In this document: piece by piece, positions 38,311 through 52,500 of the stretch
Numbering within the stretch: position 1 is the stretch's first letter
How the letters are laid out: each line of letters starts with the position of its first letter
From: Halictus rubicundus
Taxonomy: Eukaryota > Arthropoda > Insecta > Hymenoptera > Halictidae
Assembly (NCBI RefSeq): GCF_050948215.1
Contig: NW_027488860.1
Location: 62,001-126,000, forward strand
DNA: 64,000 nucleotides
Direction: 5' to 3'
Translations under genes and position numbers: made by a program
The notes under the pieces: generated by a model
What the model was told of the DNA's origin: nothing
Database searches by the model: none
The model's input: only the letters and a program-made list of their open reading frames with translations

Positions 38311-40260
38311 CATCCCCTATCCTATGCTCTATCCGATCATATCCTATCCTCTATAATTTCGTATCCTCTATCCTATCCTATCCTCTATCCTATCCAATCC
38401 CATATCCTATCCTATCCGCAATCCTGTCCTATCCTATATCCTATAATATCCCCTATCCTATCCAATCCTCTATCCTATCCTCTATCCTATCCTCTATCCT
38501 ATCCTATCCTCTATTATATCCTATCCTCTATCCTATCCTCTATCCTATCCTATCCTCTATCCTATCCAATCCCCTTTCCTTTCCTCTATTCGATCCTCTC
38601 CTCTATAATATCGAATCCTCTATCCTATCCGGTGCTCTATCCTATAATATCATCCATCCTATCCTATTCTCTATCCTATCGTATCAACTATCCTATCTAA
38701 TCCCCTATCCTATCCTCTTTCCTATCCTCTATCCTATCGTCTATCATATCCTATCCTCTATCGTATCCTATCCTCTATCCTATCCAATCCCCTATCCTAT
38801 CCTCTATCTTATCCTATCCTCTATCCTATCCTATCCTCATTCCTATCCTATCCTCTATCCTATGATATCCTCTATCCTATTCGATACTCTACCCTATCCT
38901 ATCCGCTATCCTATGCTATGCTCTATCCTATCCATCCCCTATCCTATGCTCTATCCGATCATATCCTATCCTCTATAATTTCGTATCCTCTATCCTATCC
39001 TATCCTCTATCCTATCCAATCCCATATCCTATCCTATCCGCAATCCTGTCCTATCCTATATCCTATAATATCCCCTATCCTATCCAATCCTCTATCCTAT
39101 CCTCTATCCTATCCTCTATCCTATCCTATCCTCTATTATATCCCATCCTCTATCCTATCCACTATCGTATCCTATTCTCTATCCTATCCTATCCTCCATC
39201 CTATCCTATCCTCTATCCTATCCTATCCTCTATCCTATCCTATCCTCTATCCTATCGAATCCCTTGTCCTATCCTCTATCGTCTCCTATCCTCTATCCTA
39301 TCCAATCCCCTATCCTATCCTCCATCCTATCCTATCCTCTGTCATATCCTATCCTCTATCCTATCCAATCCTATATCCTATCCTATCCGCTATCCTGTCG
39401 TATCCTCTATCCTATAATATCCCCTATCCTATCCAATCCTCTATCCTATCCTGTATCCTATCCTATCCTCTATCCTATCCTATCTGCATTCCTATCCTAT
39501 CCTCTATCCTATCCTATCCTCTATCCTATTCGATACTCTACCCTATCCTATCCGCTATCCTATGCTATCCTCTATCCTATCCATCCCCTATCCTATGCTC
39601 TATCCGATCATATCCTATCCTCTATAATTTCGTATCCTCTATCCTATCCTATCCTCTATCCTATCCAATCCCATATCCTATCCTATCCGCAATCCTGTCC
39701 TATCCTATATCCTATAATATCCCCTATCCTATCCAATCCTCTATCCTATCCTCTATCCTATCCTCTATCCTATCCTATCCTCTATTATATCCCATCCTCT
39801 ATCCTATCCACTATCGTATCCTATTCTCTATCCTATCCTATCCTCCATCCTATCCTATCCTCTATCCTATCCTATCCTCTATCCTATCCTATCCTCTATA
39901 ATTTCGTATCCTCTATCCTATCCTATCCCCTATCCTATCCAAACCTATATCCTATCCTATCCGCTATCCTGTCCTATCCTCTATCCTATAATATCCCCTA
40001 TCCTATCCAATCCTCTATCCTATCCTCTATCCTATCCTCTATCCTATCCTATCCTCTATCCTATCCAATCACCTTTCCTTTCCTCTATTCGATCCTCTCC
40101 TCTATAATATCGAATCCTCTATCCTATCCGGTGCTCTATCCTATAATATCATCCATCCTATCCTATTCTCTATCCTATCGTATCAACTATCCTATCTAAT
40201 CCCCTATCCTATCCTCTTTCCTATCCTCTATCCTATCGTCTATCCTATCCTATCCTCTAT
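38160..40260 (+). repeat. Three spaced copies of a ~0.62-0.65 kb unit
   Basis: The marker CATCCCCTATCC followed by TATGCTCTATCC, TCCGATCATATCC and TAATTTCG occurs at 38,311, 38,933 and 39,582 (offsets 622 and 649). A TTCGATCC and TCGAATCC stretch with the private CTATCTAATCC variant occurs at 38,591-38,700 and again 1,499 bp downstream (40,090-40,200). Near 39,264 a stretch starting CTTGTCC matches 16,072 and 32,166 in the two large copies. Confidence 0.85.
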
Positions 40261-41400
40261 CCTATCCTATCCTCTATCCTATCCTATCCTCTACCCAATC
40301 CTATCCTCTATCCTATCCTAACCTCTATCCTATCCTATCCTCTATCCTATCCTATCCTCTATCCTATTCTATATTCTATCTGATCCTATCCGATCCTCTA
40401 TCTTATCCTATCCTCTATCCTATTCTATCCTCATTCCTATCCTATCCTCTATCCTATCCTATCCTCTATCCTATTCTATACTCTACCCTATCCTATCCGC
40501 TATCCTATCCTATCCTCTATCCTATCCTATCCTCTATCCTATCCTATCCTATCCTCTATCCTATCCTATCCTATCCTCTATCCTATCCTATCCTCTATCG
40601 TCTCCTGTCCTCTATCCTATACAATCTCCTATCATATCCTCTATCCTATATTATCCACTATCCTATCCTATTCTCTATCCTATCCAATTCTATATCCTAA
40701 CCTCTATACACTCCAATCCTCTATCCTATCCTATCCTCTATCCTATAATATCATCTATCCTATCCTATCCTCTATCCTGTTCTATTCTCTATCCTATCCT
40801 CTATCCTATCCTATCCTCTATCGTCTCCTGTCCTCTATCCTATACAATCCCCTATCATATCCTCTATCGTCTCCTATCCTCTATCCTATCCAATGCCCTA
40901 TCCTATCCTCCATCCTATCCTATCCTCTGCCCTATCCTATCCTCTATCCTATAATATTATCTATCCTATCCTATCCTCTATCCTGTTCTATTCTCTATCC
41001 TATCCTCTATCCTATCCTATCCTCTATCGTCTCCTATCTTCTATCCTATCCAATCCCCTATCCTATCCTCTATCCTATATGATCCACTATCCTATCCTAT
41101 TCTCTATCCTATCCAATTCTATATCCTAACCTCTATACACTCCAATCCTCTATCCTATCCTATCCTCTATCCTATAATATCTTCTATCCTATCCTATCCT
41201 CTATCCTGTTCTATTCTCTATCCTATCCTCTATCCTATCCTATCCTCTATCGTCTCCTGTCCTCTATCCTATACAATCCCCTATCATATCCTCTTTCCTA
41301 TCCAATCCCCTATCCTATCCTCTATCGTCTCCTATCCCCTATCCTATCCTATCCTCATTGCTATCCTATCCTCTATCCTATAATATCATCTATCCTATCC
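40260..41400 (+). repeat. Second copy of the 33.3-34.7 kb block
   Basis: It begins with CTACCC at 40,291 and the rare ATCTGATCC at 40,382 and continues through the CAATGCCC variant at 40,895. Only one CAATGCCC unit is present, against two 429 bp apart in the first copy. The frame 40,893-41,129 matches that at 34,265-34,501, including the shared CTATATGATCC variant that the first unit (33,836) lacks, so the second upstream unit is the closer relative. Confidence 0.86.
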
Positions 41401-42330
41401 TATCCTCTATCCTGTTCTATTCTCTATCCTATCCTCTATCCTATCCTATCCTCTATCCTTTCCCATTCTCTATCCTATCCTCTATCCTATCCTATCCTCT
41501 GTCCTATCCACTATCGTATAATATCCTCTATCCTATACAATCCTATATCCTATCCTCTATACACTCCAATCCTCTATCCTATCCTATCCTCTATCCTATC
41601 CTATCCTGTATCCTATCCTATCCTGTATCCTATCCTATCCTGTATCCTATCCTATCCTATCCTGTATCCTATCCAATCCCCTATCCTATGCTCTATCCGA
41701 TCATATCCTATCCTCTATAATTTCGTATCCTCTATCCTATCCTATCCTCTATCCTATCCAATCCTATATCCTATCCTATCCGCAATCCTGTCCTATCCTA
41801 TATCCTATAATATCCCCTATCCTATCCAATCATCTATCCTATCCTCTGTCCTATTCTCTATCCTATCCAATCCTATATCCCATCCTCTATAAAATCCAAT
41901 CCTCTATCCTATAATATCCTCTATCCTATCCTATACTCTATCCTATCCTATCCTCTATAATTTCGTATCCTCTATCCTATCCTATCCTCCATCCTATCCT
42001 ATCCTCTATCCTATCCTATCCTCTATACTATCGTATCCTATCCTCTGTCCTATCCTATCCTCTATCCTATCCTATCCTCTATCCTATCCTATCCTCCATC
42101 CTATCCAATACTCTATCCTATCGTATCGTCTATCCTATCCAATCCCCTATCCTATCCTCTATCGTCTCCGATCCTCTATCCTATCCAATCCCCTATCCTA
42201 TCCTATCCTCTGTCCTATCCTATCCTCTATCCTATCCTATCCTCAATAATATCCTATCCTCTATCCTATCCTATCCTCCATCCTATCCTATCCTCTATCC
42301 TATCCTCTATCCTATCCTCTATCCTATCCT
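41400..42330 (+). repeat. Satellite stretch with CTGTATCC run, TAATTTCG and TCTCCGATCC variants
   Basis: Four CTGTATCC modules occur at 41,606-41,670. TATGCTCTATCC and TCCGATCATATCC follow near 41,688-41,708, then TAATTTCG near 41,718 and again near 41,958. From about 41,980 it parallels 35.6-36.9 kb (TACTATCGTATCC, then TCTCCGATCC near 42,166, matching 35,766 and 36,795). No gene lies in it. Confidence 0.78.
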
Positions 42331-44386
42331 ATCCTCTATTATATCCCATCCTCTATCCTATCCACTATCGTATTCTATTCTCTATCCTATCCAATCCTAT
42401 ATCCCATCCTCTATAAAATCCAGTCCTCTATCCTATCCTATCCTCTATCCTATCCTATCCTCTATCCTATCCTATCCTCTATCCTATCCAATCCTATGTC
42501 CTATACTCTATCGTATCCTATTCTCTATCCTATCCTATCCTCCATCCTATCCTATCCTCTATCCTATCCAATCCCCTATCCTTTCCTCTATTCGATCCTC
42601 TCCTCTATAATATCGAATCCTCTATCCTATCCTGTGCTCTATCCTATAATATCATCCATCCTATCCTATTCTCTATCCTATCGTATCAACTATCCTATCC
42701 AATCCCCTATCCTATCCTCTTTCCTATCCTCTATCCAATCCACTATCCTATCCTATCCTCTATCGTATCCTATCCTCTATCCTATCGAATCCCCTATCCT
42801 ATCCTGTATCCTATCCAATCCCCTATCCTATCCTCCATCCTATCCTATCCTCTGTCCTATCCTATCCTCTATCCTATAATATCATCTATCCTATCCTATC
42901 CTCTATCCTGTTCTATTCTCTATCCTATCCTCTATCCTATCCTATCCTCTATCCTTTCCCATTCTCTATCCTATCCTCTATCCTATCCTATCCTCTGTCC
43001 TATCCACTATCGTATAATATCCTCTATCCTATACAATCCTATATCCTATCCTCTATACACTCCAATCCTCTATCCTATCCTATCCTCTATCCTATCCTAT
43101 CCTGTATCCTATCCTATCCTGTATCCTATCCTATCCTGTATCCTATCCTATCCTCTATCCTATCCTATCCTCTATCCTATCCTATCCTCTATCCAATCCT
43201 ATCCTCTATCCTATCCTATCCTCTATCCTATCCAATCCTATATCCTATCCTATCCGCTATCCTGTCCTATCCTCTATCCTATAATATCCCCTATCCTATC
43301 CAATCCTCTATCCTATCCTCTATCCTATCCTCTATCCTATCCTATCCTCTATCCTATCCAATCCCCTATCCTTTCCTCTATTCGATCCTCTCCTCTATAA
43401 TATCGAATCCTCTGTCCTATCCTGTGCTCTATCCTATAATATCATCCATCCTATCCTATTCTCTATCCTATCGTATCAACTATCCTATCCTATCCTCTAT
43501 TATATCCCATCCTCTATCCTATCCACTATCGTATTCTATTCTCTATCCTATCCAATCCTATATCCCATCCTCTATAAAATCCAATCCTCTATCCTATCCT
43601 ATCCTCTATCCTATCCTATCCTCTATCCTATCCTTTCCTCTATCCTATCCAATCCTATGTCCTATACTCTATCGTATCCTATTCTCTATCCTATCCTATC
43701 CTCCATCCTATCCTATCCTCTATCCTATCCAATAGCCTATCCTTTCCTCTATTCGATCCTCTCGTCTATAATATCGAATCCTCTATCATATCCTGTGCTC
43801 TATCCTATAATATCATCCATCCTATCCTATTGTCTATCCTATCGTATCAACTATCCTATCCAATCCCCTATCCTATCCTCTTTCCTATCCTCTATCCTAT
43901 CCACTATCCTATCCTATCCTCTATCGTATCCTATCCTCTATCCTATCCAATCCCCTATCCTATCCTCTATCCTATCCAATCCCCTATCCTATCCTCCATC
44001 CTATCCTATCCTCTGTCCTATCCTATCCTCTATCCTATAATATCATCTATCCTATCCTATCCTCTATCCTGTTCTATTCTCTATCCTATCCTCTATCCTA
44101 TCCTATCCTCTATCCTTTCCCATTCTCTATCCTATCCTCTATCCTATCCTATCCTCTGTCCTATCCACTATCGTATAATATCCTCTATCCTATACAATCC
44201 TATATCCTATCCTCTATACACTCCAATCCTCTATCCTATCCTATCCTCTATCCTATCCTATCCTCTATCCTATCCTATCCTGTATCCTATCCTATCCTGT
44301 ATCCTATCCTATCCTCTATCCTATCCTATCCTCTATCCTATCCTATCCTCTATCCAATCCTATCCTCTATCCTATCCTATCCTCTA
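42330..44386 (+). repeat. 1,161-bp tandem repeat pair
   Basis: Copies run about 42,330-43,225 and 43,490-44,386. The markers GTATTCTATTC (42,370 and 43,531), CTATGTCCTATAC (G at 42,498 and 43,659) and CTCTATCCTATACA (43,022 and 44,183) are all exactly 1,161 bp apart. The stretch between copies (43,225-43,490) carries TTCGATCC and TCGAATCC modules. The second copy has private changes such as ATTGTCTATCC near 43,829. Confidence 0.92.
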
Positions 44387-47100
44387 TCCCATCCTATCCT
44401 CTATCGTCTCCAGTCCTCTATCCTATACAATCCCCTATCATATCCTCTATCGTCTCCTATCCTCTATCCTATCCAATCCCCTATCCTATCCTCTATCTTA
44501 TCCTATCCTCTATCCTATCCTATCCTCATTCCTATCCCATCCTCTATCCTATCCTATCCTCTATCCTATTCTATACTCTACCCTATCCTATCCGCTATCC
44601 TATCCTATCCTCTATCCTATCCTATCCTCTATAATTTCGTATCCTCTATCCTATCCTATCCTCTATCCTATCCAATCCTATATCCTATCCTATCCTCTAT
44701 CCTATTCTATACTCTACCCTATCCTATCCGCTATCCTATCCTATCCTCTATCCTATCCAATCCCCTATCCTATGCTCTATCCGATCATATCCTATCCTCT
44801 ATATTTTCGTATCCTCTATCCTATCCTATCCTCTATCCTATCCAATCCTATATCCTATCCTATCCGCTATCCTGTCCTATCCTCTATCCTATAATATCCC
44901 CTATCCTATCCAATCCTCTTTCCTATCCTCTATCCTATCCTCTATCCTATCCTATCCTCTATCGTATCCTATCCTCTATCCTATCCTATCCTCTATTATA
45001 TCCCATCCTCTATCCTATCCACTATCGTATCCTATTCTCTATCCTATCCTATCCTCCATCCTATCCTATCCTCTATCCTATCCTATCCTCTATCCTATCC
45101 TCTCCTCTATAATTTCGTATCCTCTATCCTATCCTATCCTCTATCCTATCCAATCCCTTATCCTATCCTATCCGCAATCCTGTCCTATCCTATATCCTAT
45201 AATATCCCCTATCCTATCCAATCCTCTATCCTATCCTCTATCCTATCCTCTATCCTATCCTATCCTCTATTATATCCCATCCTCTATCCTATCCACTATC
45301 GTATTCTATTCTCTATCCTATCCAATCCTATATCCCATCCTCTATAAAATCCAATCCTCTATCCTATCCTATCCTCTATCCTATCCTATCCTGTATCCTA
45401 TCCTATCCTCTATCCTATCCTATCCTCTATCCTATCCTATCCTCTATCCAATCCTATCCTCTATCCTATCCTATCCTCTATCCCATCCTATCCTCTATCG
45501 TCTCCAGTCCTCTATCCTATACAATCCCCTATCATATCCTCTATCGTCTCCCATCCTCTATCCTATCCAATCCCCTATCCTATCCTCTATCTTATCCTAT
45601 CCTCTATCCTATCCTATCCTCATTCCTATCCTATCCTCTATCCTATCCTATCCTCTATCCTATTCTATACTCTACCCTATCCTATCCGCAATCCTGTCCT
45701 ATCCTATATCCTATAATATCCCCTATCCTATCCAATCCTCTATCCTATCCTCTATCCTATCCTCTATCCTATCCTATCCTCTATTATATCCCATCCTCTA
45801 TCCTATCCACTATCGTATCCTATTCTCTATCCTATCCTATCCTCCATCCTATCCTATCCTCTATCCTATCCTATCCTCTATCCTATCCTATCCTCTATCC
45901 TATCCTATCCTCTATAATTTCGTATCCTCTATCCTATCCTATCCTCTATCCTATCCTATCCTCTATAATTTCGTATCCCCTATCCTATCCTATCCTCTAT
46001 CCTATCCAATCCTATATCCTATCCTATCCGCTATCCTGTCCTATCCTCAATCCTATAATATCCCCTATCCTATCCAATCCTCTATCCTATCCTCTATCCT
46101 ATCCTCTATCCTATCCTCTATCCTATCCTATCCTCTATCGTCTCCTATCTTCTATCCTATCCAATCCCCTATCCTATCCTCTATCCTATAGTATCCACTA
46201 TCCTATCCTGTTCTCTAACCTATCGTATCAACTATCCTATCCATTCCCCTATCCTATCCTCTATTCTATCCTCTATCCTATCTTCTATCCTATCCTAATC
46301 TCTATCCTTTCCCATTCTGTATCCTATCCTCTGTCCTATCCACTATCGTATAATATCGTCTATCCTATACAATCCTATATCCTATCCTCTATACACTCCA
46401 ATCCTCTATCCTATCCTATCCTCTATGATATCCTATCCTCTATCCTATCCTATCCTCTATCCAACCCTATGCTCTATCCTATCCTATCCTCTATCCCATC
46501 CTATCCTCTATCGTCTCCAGTCCTCTATCCTATACAATCCCCTATCATATCCTCTATCGTCTCCTATCCTCTATCCTATCCAAACCCCTATCCTATCCTC
46601 TATCTTATCCTATCCTCTATCCTATCCTATCCTCATTCCTATCCTATCCTCTATCCTATCCTATCCTCTATCCTATTCTATACTCTACCCTATCCTATCC
46701 GCTATCCTATCCTATCCTCTATCCTATCCAATCCCCTATCCTATGCTCTATCCGAACATATCCTATCCTCTATAATTTCGTATCCTCTATCCTATCCTAT
46801 CCTCTATCCTATCCAATCCCTTATCCTATCCTATCCGCAATCCTGTCCTATCCTATATCCTATAATATCCCCTATCCTATCCAATCCTCTATCCTATCCT
46901 CTATCTTATATTCTATCCTTTCCTATCCTCTATTATATCCCATCCTCTATCCTATCCACTATCGTATTCTATTCTCTATCCTATCCAATCCTATATCCCA
47001 TCCTCTATAAAATCCAAAACTCTATCCTATCCTATCCTCTATCCTATCCTATCCTCTATCCTATCCTATCCTCTATCCTATCCTATCCTCTATCCTATCC
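44386..47100 (+). repeat. ~1.0-1.1 kb periodic higher-order repeat marked by TCTCCAGTCC
   Basis: The CGTCTCCAGTCC module occurs with its G at 44,406, 45,500 and 46,513 (offsets 1,094 and 1,013). Each is preceded by a CTATCCCATCC variant and followed by CTATACAATCC, CTATCATATCC and CTATCTTATCC. TAATTTCG, TATATCCCATCC and CTATAAAATCC modules follow in each unit. Units differ by small module losses and by local variants such as CCAAACCCC near 46,580. Confidence 0.85.
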
Positions 47101-49620
47101 TCTATCCTATCCTATCCTCTATTATATCCCAACCTCTATCCTATCCACTATCGTATCCTATTCTCCATCCTATCCTATCCTCCATCCTATCCTATCCTCT
47201 ATCCTATCCTATCCTCTATCCTATCCTATCCTCTATAATTTCGTATCCTCTATCCTATCCCATCCTCTATCCTATCCTATCCTCTATAATTTCGTATCCT
47301 CTATCCTATCCTATCCTCTATCCTATCCAATCCTATATCCTATCCTATCCGCTATCCTGTCCTATCCTCAATCCTATAATATCCCCTATCTTATCCAATC
47401 CTCTATCCTATCCTCTATCCTATCCTCTATCCTATCCTATCCTCTATCCTATCCTCTATCCTATCCTATCCTCTATCGTATCCTATCCTCTATCCTATCC
47501 AATCCCCTATCCTATCCTCTATCGTCTCCTATCCTCCATCCTATCCAATCCCCTATTCTATCCTCCATCCTATCCTATCCTCTGTCCTATCCTATCCTCT
47601 TTCCTATAATATCATCTATCCTATCCTATCCTCTATCCTGTTCTATTCTCTATCCTATTCTCTATCCTATCCTATCCTCTATCGTCTCCTATCTTCTATC
47701 CTATCCAATCCCCTATCTATCCTCTATCCTATATTTCCCACTATCCTATCCTGTTCTCTAACCTATCGTATCAACAATCCTATCCATTCCCCTATCCTAT
47801 CCTCTATTCTATCCTCTATCCTATCCTCTATCCTATCCTATCCTCTATCCTTTCCCATTCTCTATCCTATCCTCTATCCTATCCTATCCTCTGTCCTATC
47901 CTCTATCCTATCCTATCCTCATTCCTATCCTATCCTCTATCCTATCCTATCCTCTATCCTGTTCTATTCTCTATCCTATCCTCTATCCTATCCTATCCTC
48001 TATCGTCTCCTATCTTCTATCCTATCCAATCCCCTATCCTATCCTCAATCCTATATTATCCACTATCCTATCCTGTTCTCTAACCTATCGTATCAACTAT
48101 TCTATTCATTCCCCTATCCTATCCTCTATTCTATCCTCTACCCTATCCTCTATCCTATCCTCTATCCTTTCCCATTCTCTATCCTATCCTCTATCCTATC
48201 CTATCCTCTATCCTATCCAATCCTCTATAATATCCTATCGTCTATCCTATCCTATCCTCTGTCCTATCCTATGCTCTATCCGATCATATCCTATCCTCTA
48301 TATTTTCGTATCCTCTATCCTATCCTATCCTCTATCCTATCCAATCCTATATCCTATCCTATCCGCAATCCTGTCCTATCCTATATCCTATAATATCCCC
48401 TATCCTATCGAATCCTCTATCCTATCCTCTATCCTATCCTCTATCCTATCCTATCCTCTATTATATCCCATCCTCTATCCTATCCACTATCGTATCCTAT
48501 TCTCTATCCTATCCTATCCTCCATCCTATCCTATCCTCTATCCTATCCTATCCTCTATCCTATCTTATCCTCTATCCTATCCAATCCCCTATCCTATCCT
48601 CTATCTTATCCTATCCTCTATCCTATCCAATTCTCTATAATATCCTATCGTCTATCCTATCCTATCCTCTGTCCTATCCTATGCTCTATCCGATCATATC
48701 CTATCCTCTATATTTTCGTATCCTCTATCCTATCCTATCCTCTATCCTATCCAATCCTATATCCTATCCTATCCGCAATCCTGTCCTATCCTATATCCTA
48801 TAATATCCCCTATCCTATCCAATCCTCTATCCTATCCTCTATCCTATCCTCTATCCTATCCTATCCTCTATTATATCCCATCCTCTATCCTATCCACTAT
48901 CGTATCCTATTCTCTATCCTATCCTATCCTCCATCCTATCCTATCCTCTATCCTATCCTATCCTCTATCCTATCCTATCCTCTATCCTATCCTATCCTCT
49001 ATAATTTCGTATCCTCTATCCTATCCTATCCTCTATCCTATCCTATCCTCTATAATTTCGTATCCTCTATCCTATCCTATCCTCTATCCTATCCAATCCT
49101 ATTTCCTATCCTATACGCTATCCTGTCCTATCCTCAATCCTATAATATCCCCTATCCTATCCAATCCTCTATCCTATCCTCTATCCTATCCTCTATCCTA
49201 TCCTATCCTCTATCGTATCCTATCCTCTATCCTATCCAATCCCCTATCCTATCCTCTATCGTCTCCTATCCTCTATCCTATCCAATCGCCTATCCTATCC
49301 TCCATCCTATCCTATCCTCTGTCCTATCCTATCCTCTTTCCTATAATATCATCTATCCTATCCTATCCTCTATCCTGTTCTATTCTCTATCCTATTCTCT
49401 ATCCTATCCTATCCTCTATCGTCTCCTATCTTCTATCCTATCCAATCCCCTATCTATCCTCTATCCTATATTTCCCACTATCCTATCCTGTTCTCTAACC
49501 TATCGTATCAACTATCCTATCCATTCCCCTATCCTATCCTCTATGCTATCCTCTATCCTATCCTCTTTCCTACTCTATCCTCTATCCTTTCCCATTCTCT
49601 ATCCTATCCTCTATCCTATT
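47100..49620 (+). repeat. ~1.74-1.77 kb repeat pair sharing a phase slip, with an inner 410-bp tandem pair
   Basis: The rare ATATTTCCCAC variant lies at 47,734 and 49,471 (offset 1,737). Just upstream both copies have an off-register TATCTATCC join (near 47,714 and 49,451). Paired TAATTTCG modules (47,241 and 47,292; 49,007 and 49,058) give offset 1,766; the 29-bp difference is 17 + 12. Between them a 410-bp pair is marked by ATAATATCCTATCG (G at 48,240 and 48,650), each followed by TATTTTCG. Confidence 0.88.
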
Positions 49621-49900
49621 CTATCCTCTGTCCTATCCACTATCGTATAATATCCTCTATCCTATACAATCCTATATCCTATCCTCTATACACTCCAATC
49701 CTCTATCCTATCCTATCCTCTATCCTATCCTATCCTGTATACTATCCTATCCTGTATCCTATCCTATCCTCTATCCTATCCAATCCCCTATCCTATCCTC
49801 CATCCTATCCTATCCTCTGTCCTATCCTATCCTCTATCCTATAATATCATCTATCCTATCCTATCCTCTATCCTATCCTATCCTATCCTCTATCCTATTC
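49620..49900 (+). repeat. Short satellite stretch with CTGTATCC modules
   Basis: It carries CACTATCGTATAATATCC, CTATACAATCC and TATACACTCC modules, then CTGTATACTATCC and CTGTATCC variants near 49,736-49,760. It resembles 43,006-43,140 and 44,167-44,300. No gene lies in it. Confidence 0.7.
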
Positions 49901-50300
49901 TATCCTCTATCCTATCCTATCCTCTATCCTATCCAATCCTATGTCCTATCCTATCCGCTATCCTATCTTTTCCTCTATCAAATTCTCTATCCTATCCTCT
50001 ATCCTATCCTATGCTCTATCCAATCCTATCCTCTATCCTATCCTATCCTCTATCCAATCCTATCCTCTATCCTAACCTATCCTCTATCCTATCCTATCCT
50101 CTATCCTATCCTATCCTCTATCCTATCCTATCCTCTATCCAATCCTATCCTCTATCCTATCCTAACCTCTTTCCTATCCTATCCTATCCTCTATCCTATT
50201 CTATCCTCTATCCTATCCTATCCTCTATCCTATCCAATCCTATGTCCTATCCTATCCGCTATCCTATCTTTTCCTCTATCAAATTCTCTATCCTATCCTA
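49900..50300 (+). repeat. 301-bp tandem repeat pair
   Basis: The CTATGTCC marker (G at 49,943 and 50,244) and the following ATCTTTTCC and ATCAAATTC variants occur twice, 301 bp apart. The second copy leads into TTCGATCC and TCGAATCC modules with private CTTTATAAT and CTTTATCC changes near 50,350-50,370. Confidence 0.85.
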
Positions 50301-52500
50301 TCCTCTATCCTATCCAATCCCCTATCCTTTCCTCTATTCGATCCTCTCCTTTATAATATCGAATCCTTTATCCTATCCTGTGCTCTATCCTATAATATCA
50401 TCCATCCTATCCTATTCTCTATCCTATCGTATCAACTATCCTATCCAATCCCCTATCCTATCCTCTTTCCTATCCTCTATCCTATCCTCTATCCTATCCT
50501 ATCCTCTATCGTATCCTATCCTCTATCCTATCCAATCCCCTATCCTATCCTCTATCGTCTCCTATCCTCTATCCTATCCAATCCCCTATCCTATCCTCCA
50601 TCCTATTCTATCCTCTGTCCTATCCTATCTTCTACCCTATTCTATCCTCTATCCTATCCTATAATCTATCCTATCCTATCATCTATCCTATCCTATCCTC
50701 TATCCTATAATATCATCTATCCTATCCAATCCTCTATCCTATCCTATCCTCTATCCTATAATATCATCTATCCTATCCTATCCTCTATCCTGTTCTATTC
50801 TCTGTTTTATCCTCTATCCTATCCTATCCTCTATCGTCTCCTATCCTCTATCGTATAATATCCTCTATCCTATCCTATCCTCTATCCTATCCTATCCTCT
50901 ATCCTATCCTATCCTCTAACCTATCCTATCCTCTATCCTATCCTATCCTCTATCCTATCCTATCCTCTGGCCTATCCTATCCTCTATAATATCCTATCCT
51001 CTACCCTATCCTATCCTCTATCCTATCCTATACTCTATCCTATCCTATCCTCTATCCTATCCTATCCTCTATTCTATAAAATCCTCTATCCTATCCTCTA
51101 TCCAATCCTATCCTCTATCCTATCCTAACCTCTATCCTATCCTATCCTCTATCCAATCCTATCCTCTATCCTATCCTATCCTCTATCCTGTTCTATTCTC
51201 TATCCTATCCTCTATCGTATCCTATCCTCTATCGTCTCCTATCTTCTATCCTATCCAATCCCCTATCCTATCCTCAATCCTATATTATCCACTATCCTAT
51301 CCTGTTCTCTAACCTATCGTATCAACTATTCTATCCATTCCCCTATCCTATCCTCTATTCTATCCTCTACCCTATCCTCTATCCTATCCTCTATCCTTTC
51401 CCATTCTCTATCCTATCCTCTATCCTATCCTATCCTCTATCCTATCCAATCCTATATCCTATCCTATCCGCAATCCTGTCCTATCCTATATCCTATAATA
51501 TCCCCTATCCTATCCAATCCTCTATCCTATCTTCTATCCTATCCTCTATCCTATCCTATCCTCTATTATATCCCATCCTCTATCCTATCCACTATCGTAT
51601 CCTATTCTCTATCCTATCCTATCCTCCATCCTATCCTATCCTCTATCCTATCCTATCCTCTATCCTATCCTATCCTCTATCCTATCCAATCCCCTATCCT
51701 ATCCTCTATCTTATCCTATCCTCTATCCTATCCAATTCTCTATAATATCCTATCGTCTATCCTATCCTATCCTCTGTCCTATCCTATGCTCTATCCGATC
51801 ATATCCTATCCTCTATATTTTCGTATCCTCTATCCTATCCTATCCTCTATCCTATCCAATCCTATATCCTATCCTATCCGCAATCCTGTCCTATCCTATG
51901 TCCTATAATATCCCCTATCCTATCCAATCCTCTATCCTATCCTCTATCCTATCCTCTATCCTATCCTATCCTCTCTCCTATCCAATCCTATGTCCTATAC
52001 TCTATCGTATCCTATTCTCTATCCTATCCTATCCTCTATCCTATCCTATCCTCTATATTATCCTCTCCTCTATCCTATCCTATCCTCTATAATTTCGTAT
52101 CCTCTATCCTATCCTATCCTCTATCCTATCCAATCCCCTATCCTATCCTCTATCGTCTCCTATCCTCTATCCTATCCAATCCCCTATCCTATCCTCCATC
52201 CTATTCTATCCTCTGTCCTATCCTATCTTCTACCCTATTCTATCCTCTATCCTATCCTATAATCTATCCTATCCTATCATCTATCCTATCCTATCCTCTA
52301 TCCTATCGTATCCTCTATCGTCTCCTGTCCTCTATCCTATACAATCCCCTATCACATCCTCTATCGTCTCCTATCCTCTATCGTATCCAATCCCCTATCC
52401 TATCCTCTATCGTCTCCGATCCTCTATCCTATCCAATCCCCTATCCTATCCTCCATCCTATCCTATCCTCTGTCCTATCCTATCCTCTATCCTATAATAT
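50300..52500 (+). repeat. Satellite stretch with a ~1.6-kb repeat marked by TAATCTATCC
   Basis: The rare TAATCTATCC variant, preceded by TCTTCTACCC, occurs at 50,662 and 52,260 (offset 1,598), and a third TAATCTATCC is at 57,940. Between the two lie CTCTGGCC (50,969), a CGTATCAACT module near 51,318, and a copy of the 48.6 kb unit (ATAATATCCTATCG with G at 51,755, offset 3,105 from 48,650). No gene lies in it. Confidence 0.82.
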
